A stretch of 64,000 bases of DNA from Methylobacterium sp. C25 (GTDB taxonomy: Bacteria; Pseudomonadota; Alphaproteobacteria; Rhizobiales; Beijerinckiaceae): the NCBI RefSeq assembly GCF_021352225.1, contig NZ_JAAUVI010000003.1, positions 62,001 to 126,000 on the forward strand, read 5' to 3'. Every line of letters starts with the position of its first letter. Within the stretch, counting starts at the first letter, position 1. Made by a program: the position numbers and the translations under genes. Below the pieces are notes generated by a model, which worked only from the letters and a program-made list of their open reading frames with translations, ran no database searches and was not told the origin of the DNA. Of this stretch, positions 59,413 to 64,000 are shown one piece after another.

Positions 59413-61694
59413 AGCGGTTCGACGGGCGCATCGTCGGTCGCCGGCTCGGACTTGTCGGATGGCTTCTTCGCCCAAGCGGCGAAGCCAGTGGGCGGGTCGG
59501 GTGTGGCAGCGGCCGGCTCGGCTGGCGGCTTGACCGTCGAAGCCGCCCGCCATGGCGGTGGCGGGCCGGGTTTTCGGACCGTGTCGAGGACCGGCCCGGT
59601 GGGATCGAGCCGGATCGTCACCGCGCCGTGCTCGACGAGAAACGTTCGGTCGATAATCAGCGCGGCCGCGCAGCCCGGCGGAGCGTCCCGGCGGCTGATC
59701 AGGATGTCGGCGCGGGCGCAGTCCTCGTACAAGGCCCGCTTGTCCTTGGTAAGCGCGAGTGAACGTCCGTCCACCGTGCGGATGGTGCAGCCGAGCCGGT
59801 CGCAGTGCTCGCCCTCCCCCGCGGCCACCTGATCGGGGCGGCGCCCGTCACCATCGGCTTTCAGCCACTGCTCCAGCACAAAATTCGGTGGCTTTCCGAG
59901 CACCGCGAGCCGACCGTCGGCACCGCGGACGGCGGCGCCCGCACCCTCTCGATCGATGAAGACATCGTACCGCATCGGCGCCGCCGCGAGCGCCAATCCG
60001 GCTAAAGCCGGGACAAGGGCGAGCCAGCGCAGGCGGGACACCGAGAGCGTCGCCACGAGCAGGGCGCAGGCCAGCAGAGACAGGGCAGTTGGGCCGAAGG
60101 CCGGCACCACGAGATTCGCCTGGCCGAAGCCAGCGATCCAGCCCGAGATCGCCAGCATGCCGCGCACCGCCTGCCCCATCAGCCACCAGACCGGCTGATC
60201 CAGGGCGAAGGGATAGGCGAGAATCCCGACGACCGCGGACGGCATCACCACCAGCGAGACGAGCGGCAGCGTCAGCGCATTGCCGACGATGCCGAAGGGT
60301 TGGACGGTCTGGAAGTGGAAGGTCGAGAACGGCGCGGTGGCGATCTGTGCGACCAGGGTCGTCGCCAGCGTCCCGACCACCGCGGTCGCCGCGAAAGACA
60401 GGCCGCGGCCGACCCGGCCGAGCCGCTCCCCAGCGAAAAGACGGGCGCTCAGCAGCGGCGAGCAGGCGATCAGACCGGCTACGGCCCCGAACGACATCTG
60501 GAAGCTCGGGCCGAGCAGCGCCTCCGGCTCGCGGGCCAGCGCGATCATCGCCGCCAGCGCGAGGTTGCGCATGCTCAGCGCCGGACGATCGACGAGGATC
60601 GCGCCAAGCATCACCAGCGTCATGATCCAGGAGCGCTCGGCGGCGACGTCCCAGCCCGAGAAGACGCAATAGGCGGTGACTCCTACCATCGCCGCGCCCG
60701 CCGCGATCTTCTTGATCGGCCATGTCAGTGCGAGGATCGGCACCAGGGCCAGGAGCGCCCGGACCAGCCAGAACACCACCCCGGCGGCGAGCACCATGTG
60801 CAGGCCGGAGATGGAGACGACGTGATAGATCCCGGCCGCGCGCAGAACGTCGTTGGTCGGGGACGAGATCAGTCCGCGCTTGCCGGTCACCAGGGCAGCG
60901 GCAACGGCTCCGGCCTGTCCCCCGGTGGCGTCGGTGATGCGACGGGTGAGCGCGTTGCGCGCGTCGTCGACGGCGGCCGCGAGGCGCAAGCTCCAGGGCA
61001 GCGGCTCGGTCGAGGAGATCACGTCGATCCGGCCGGTCAGCGATCCGACGGCGCCGATGCCACGGAAATACGCGTCGCGGGCGAAGTCGTAGCCGCCCGG
61101 CCGCGCGGCCTCGGGCGGCGGCAGAAGGCGGGCACTGGCGCTGATCCGATCGCCGGGCCGGATCGCCTGCGCCTTGCGGTAGGAGACGCGCACCCGCGTC
61201 GGCCGCGCACCCTCCTCCAGCGAGCCGAGGGCGATGACCTGTACGATGAGCCGCGCGCCTTGCTCTCGCTCGTCGAGCGCCTCGACGAGGCCGGTGATTG
61301 GCGCGATCGTGGTGCGTGCGAGGATCGGGCTCGCCACGCTGGAGACGCGATAGGCCGCAGCCGCGAAGCCGAGGAAGACGGCCGCGATGCCGAGCATGAG
61401 CGCGAGCGCCGCCGGCCGGGCACGCAGGGCGACCGTCGATGCCAGGGCGAGGCCGGCGCACGCCAGCGGTGCGGCGAGATTCGGCTGCCCCTGCGTTGCG
61501 GTGAGCTCGACGAGGATGCCGGCACCGAAGGCGACGGCGAGCCATGGAAACAGCCGCCGCTGGCCGGCCTCCAGGGCGATGGCGCCGGTAAAGCCCTCGC
61601 GAAGGTCGCGCAGGATGAGCGAGGGACCCGGCAGTCGGCCGGCGACGTGAGCCGGAAGGCTCCCCGTCGCCGCTGCCGCGCGCTCCCCCGCCAT
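59409..61694 (-). CDS. ComEC/Rec2 family DNA-transport-like protein
   Basis: A 761-aa polytopic membrane protein. N-terminal DUF4131 region with [16 protein letters not shown], an OB-like soluble part, then the Competence domain (about 275-540) with [12 protein letters not shown] and [19 protein letters not shown]. ComEC usually carries DNA across the inner membrane in transformation. The C-terminal part, about 580-700, lacks the HxHxDH metal site of the beta-lactamase domain and looks degenerate, which is common for alphaproteobacterial members. The last 60 residues are Pro-rich. Convergent with lexA with a four-base overlap at the stops, an arrangement seen in related genomes. Confidence 0.9.
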   Translation of the reverse strand: MAGERAAAATGSLPAHVAGRLPGPSLILRDLREGFTGAIALEAGQRRLFPWLAVAFGAGILVELTATQGQPNLAAPLACAGLALASTVALRARPAALALMLGIAAVFLGFAAAAYRVSSVASPILARTTIAPITGLVEALDEREQGARLIVQVIALGSLEEGARPTRVRVSYRKAQAIRPGDRISASARLLPPPEAARPGGYDFARDAYFRGIGAVGSLTGRIDVISSTEPLPWSLRLAAAVDDARNALTRRITDATGGQAGAVAAALVTGKRGLISSPTNDVLRAAGIYHVVSISGLHMVLAAGVVFWLVRALLALVPILALTWPIKKIAAGAAMVGVTAYCVFSGWDVAAERSWIMTLVMLGAILVDRPALSMRNLALAAMIALAREPEALLGPSFQMSFGAVAGLIACSPLLSARLFAGERLGRVGRGLSFAATAVVGTLATTLVAQIATAPFSTFHFQTVQPFGIVGNALTLPLVSLVVMPSAVVGILAYPFALDQPVWWLMGQAVRGMLAISGWIAGFGQANLVVPAFGPTALSLLACALLVATLSVSRLRWLALVPALAGLALAAAPMRYDVFIDREGAGAAVRGADGRLAVLGKPPNFVLEQWLKADGDGRRPDQVAAGEGEHCDRLGCTIRTVDGRSLALTKDKRALYEDCARADILISRRDAPPGCAAALIIDRTFLVEHGAVTIRLDPTGPVLDTVRKPGPPPPWRAASTVKPPAEPAAATPDPPTGFAAWAKKPSDKSEPATDDAPVEPL

Positions 61695-61857
61695 GACATC
61701 GTTCCGTCGCGGTCTGAAAGGAGCGCGTGAGGTTTTCTTAACGCATCGGCCCGCGCGTGCTACAGGCGCGAGCCGGATCGGGCTAAGCCCCCCGCCAGAT
61801 GGCGTGGTCGATCCACAGGTCCGGCCACTTCACCCCTTCCAACAGTCAGCTTTCTCG

Positions 61858-63255
61858 ATGCCGTCCAACGTCGTCACGCGCTTCGCGCCCTCGCCCACGG
61901 GCTACCTGCATATCGGCGGGGCGCGCACGGCCCTGTTCAACTGGCTCTACGCGCGCCGCTTCGGCGGCCAGATGCTGCTGCGCATCGAGGACACCGACCG
62001 GGAGCGCTCGACCCAGGGCGCCATCGACGCGATCCTCGACGGCATGCGCTGGCTCGGACTCGATTGGGACGGCGAGCCGGTCTTCCAGTTCTCCCGCGCG
62101 GAGCGGCATCGCGAGGCTGCGGAATCGCTGCTCGCCGCCGGCCACGCCTATCGCTGCTTCGCGAGCGCAGAAGAGCTGCAGCAGATGCGCGACCTGGCCC
62201 GCGCCGAGGGCCGCGCCCCGCGCTACGACGGTCGCTGGCGCGACCGGGACCCGTCCGAGGCACCGGCCGGCGCGAAATCGGTGATCCGCCTGCGCGCGCC
62301 GATCGAGGGCGAGACCGTGGTCGACGACGCCGTCCAGGGCCGTGTGACCTGGCAGAACAAGGATCTCGACGATCTCGTCCTGCTGCGGTCCGACGGCACC
62401 CCGACCTACATGCTCGCGGTCGTGGTCGACGACCACGACATGGGCGTCACCCAGATCATCCGCGGCGACGATCACCTCACCAACGCCGCCCGCCAGGCGC
62501 AGATCTACAAGGCGCTCGGCTGGGACGTGCCGGCCATGGCGCATATCCCGCTGATCCACGGCGCGGACGGCGCCAAGCTGTCGAAGCGCCACGGAGCGCT
62601 GGGCGTCGAGGCCTATCGCGACCTCGGCTACCTGCCCGCAGCGCTCCGCAACTATCTCGTGCGCCTCGGCTGGAGCCATGGCGACCAGGAGGTTTTCTCC
62701 ACCGAGGAGATGGTGGCCGCGTTCGACCTCAAGGCGATCGGCCGCTCGCCGGCGCGGTTCGACTTCGCCAAGCTCGAGAACCTCAACGGTCGCTACATCC
62801 GCGAGAGCGGCGATGCCGCCCTGGTCGACGCGATCGAGCGGATCACACCGGAGCCGAACGCGGCCGACCTGCGCGAAAAATTGATCGCGGCGATGCCGGG
62901 GCTGAAGGAGCGCGCCAAGACCCTCGTCGAGCTGATCGACAGCGCCTATTACCTCACCGCCGCCCGGCCACTGGCGCTCGACGAGAAGGCGAAGGGCCTG
63001 CTCGGCGACGACGCCCGGGAGCGTCTGCGTCTCGCGCTTCCGGCGCTGGAAGCGCTGGCCGAGTGGACCGCTTCGGCCACGGAAGGCGCGATCCGCCAGC
63101 TCGCCGAGGCGCAGGGCCTCAAGCTCGGTCAGCTCGCCCAGCCGTTGCGCGCGGCCCTGACCGGACGGGCCACCTCGCCGCCGCTCTTCGACGTCATGGC
63201 GGTGCTCGGCCGGGACGAATCGCTGTCGCGCCTGCGGGACCAGATCGGGCAGTGA
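61858..63255 (+). CDS. gltX: glutamate--tRNA ligase
   Basis: Charges tRNA-Glu, 465 aa. Class I signature HIGG at residues 18-21 ([18 protein letters not shown]), the KLSKR loop at 240-244 ([10 protein letters not shown]), and the [22 protein letters not shown] segment. C-terminal anticodon-binding helical domain intact. The frame continues upstream to 61693, but the ATG at 61858 gives the family N-terminus. Located between the comEC-like gene (divergent) and gltA. Confidence 0.97.
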   Translation: MPSNVVTRFAPSPTGYLHIGGARTALFNWLYARRFGGQMLLRIEDTDRERSTQGAIDAILDGMRWLGLDWDGEPVFQFSRAERHREAAESLLAAGHAYRCFASAEELQQMRDLARAEGRAPRYDGRWRDRDPSEAPAGAKSVIRLRAPIEGETVVDDAVQGRVTWQNKDLDDLVLLRSDGTPTYMLAVVVDDHDMGVTQIIRGDDHLTNAARQAQIYKALGWDVPAMAHIPLIHGADGAKLSKRHGALGVEAYRDLGYLPAALRNYLVRLGWSHGDQEVFSTEEMVAAFDLKAIGRSPARFDFAKLENLNGRYIRESGDAALVDAIERITPEPNAADLREKLIAAMPGLKERAKTLVELIDSAYYLTAARPLALDEKAKGLLGDDARERLRLALPALEALAEWTASATEGAIRQLAEAQGLKLGQLAQPLRAALTGRATSPPLFDVMAVLGRDESLSRLRDQIGQ

Positions 63256-63454
63256 CAATCTTCTCCGATCGTAAAGGTTTCGCAGCGCAACAGACCAGCA
63301 GTGCCCTCAGCCCCGTTGCTGGCCGCCGATCGATCCGCTAACCGGGGTCTTCAGTGAGCAACTGCAGCATGGCTGCGGTTCCGCTTCTGTCTGGATCGCC
63401 GCAGGCCGGCCTCCGGGCCGGTGCTGCCCGTCGTGAGAAAGGGTCCGCGCGTCC

Positions 63455-64000
63455 ATGAGCGTTTCCGCTAGCTCCATCACCGTCGGCGACAAGAACGTCG
63501 AACTTCCCGTCAAATCCGGCACGATCGGGCCGAACGTCGTCGATATCGGCAAGCTCTACGGCCAGACCGGCGCCTTCACCTTCGATCCCGGCTTCACCTC
63601 CACCGCCTCCTGCGAGTCGTCGATCACCTATATCGACGGCGACGAGGGCGTCCTGCTCTATCGCGGCTATCCGATCGAGCAGCTGGCCGAGCAGGGCGAT
63701 TTCCTCGAAACCGCCTATCTGATGCTGTTCGGCGAACTGCCGACGCCCGCCCAGAAGGCCGATTTCGACTACCGGGTCACGCGCCACACCATGGTGCACG
63801 ACCAGATGAACCGCTTCTTCCAGGGCTTCCGCCGTGACGCGCACCCGATGGCGATCATGGTCGCCTGCGTCGGCGCGCTCTCGGCCTTCTATCACGACTC
63901 GACCGACATCTCGGACGAGAACCAGCGGATGATCGCCAGCTTGCGCATGATCGCCAAGATGCCGACCCTGGCGGCGATGGCCTACAAATACTCGATCGGC
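63455..64000 (+). CDS. gltA: citrate synthase, partial at window edge
   Basis: First 182 codons of the TCA entry enzyme joining acetyl-CoA and oxaloacetate; the gene runs past the end of the window. The N-terminal domain is that of type II (hexameric, NADH-sensitive) enzymes: beta-rich start with [67 protein letters not shown]. The catalytic His and Asp lie beyond the edge. It starts at an ATG behind GAGAAAGGG, 199 bases after gltX. Confidence 0.95.
   Translation, partial: MSVSASSITVGDKNVELPVKSGTIGPNVVDIGKLYGQTGAFTFDPGFTSTASCESSITYIDGDEGVLLYRGYPIEQLAEQGDFLETAYLMLFGELPTPAQKADFDYRVTRHTMVHDQMNRFFQGFRRDAHPMAIMVACVGALSAFYHDSTDISDENQRMIASLRMIAKMPTLAAMAYKYSIG

Overview
The window reads as a chromosomal core segment of a high-GC alphaproteobacterium of the order Hyphomicrobiales, most likely Methylobacterium or Methylorubrum. 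Three things point there: the gene order mdh-sucC-sucD-sucA-sucB-(DUF4241)-lpdA, the long S2 protein with a C-terminal helical extension, and a GAAC-N7-GAAC SOS box in front of lexA. Nearly all of the sequence is coding. I found no rRNA, tRNA, CRISPR array, insertion sequence, integrase or prophage gene.

Layout. 1-5 kb holds a tiny conserved-looking ORF, a class A penicillin-binding protein, a PilZ protein, inorganic pyrophosphatase and a GNAT enzyme. 5.1-6.9 kb holds a two-gene unit of a cysteine phosphatase and a WcbI-like polysaccharide protein. 6.95-18.4 kb is the minus-strand translation/envelope cluster, in transcription order rpsB-tsf-pyrH-frr-cdsA-dxr-rseP-bamA-lpxD; uppS is missing from its usual place and fabZ/lpxA do not follow lpxD. 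18.7-26.7 kb holds a DUF3617 protein, the arabinose-5-phosphate isomerase kdsD, an OmpR-type two-component system, a decayed receiver-domain fragment, glnE and a methyltransferase. 26.9-33.2 kb holds secA, a GNAT enzyme, a second methyltransferase, a glyoxalase II, a MAPEG protein and a TetR-type regulator.

33.5-43.4 kb is the TCA block: malate dehydrogenase, both succinyl-CoA synthetase subunits, and E1, E2 and E3 of 2-oxoglutarate dehydrogenase, with a membrane-anchored DUF4241 protein between E2 and E3. A palindromic repeat closes the block. 43.5-51.4 kb holds zapE, a YcgN-type cysteine-cluster protein, a second class A PBP translationally coupled to separate DUF1214 and DUF1254 proteins, a 3-methyladenine DNA glycosylase, an RNase HI fused to a ribbon-helix-helix-like tail, and a lipoprotein. 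52-64 kb holds a small cysteine-rich exported protein, glutathione synthetase, two tandem CPA1-type cation/proton antiporters, three small exported proteins, lexA convergent with a comEC-like gene, gltX, and the first 182 codons of citrate synthase, cut by the window edge.

Together the genes cover envelope building (PBPs, LpxD, BamA, RseP, CdsA, KdsD), translation (rpsB, tsf, frr, gltX), the oxidative half of the TCA cycle, and stress or redox functions (LexA, glutathione synthetase, glyoxalase II, antiporters). The less ordinary items are the RNase HI-RHH fusion, the phosphatase/WcbI pair, the DUF4241 protein inside the 2-oxoglutarate dehydrogenase operon, the PBP/DUF1214/DUF1254 unit, a possible small RNA with an anti-Shine-Dalgarno stretch near 51.8 kb, and two long palindromic repeats.
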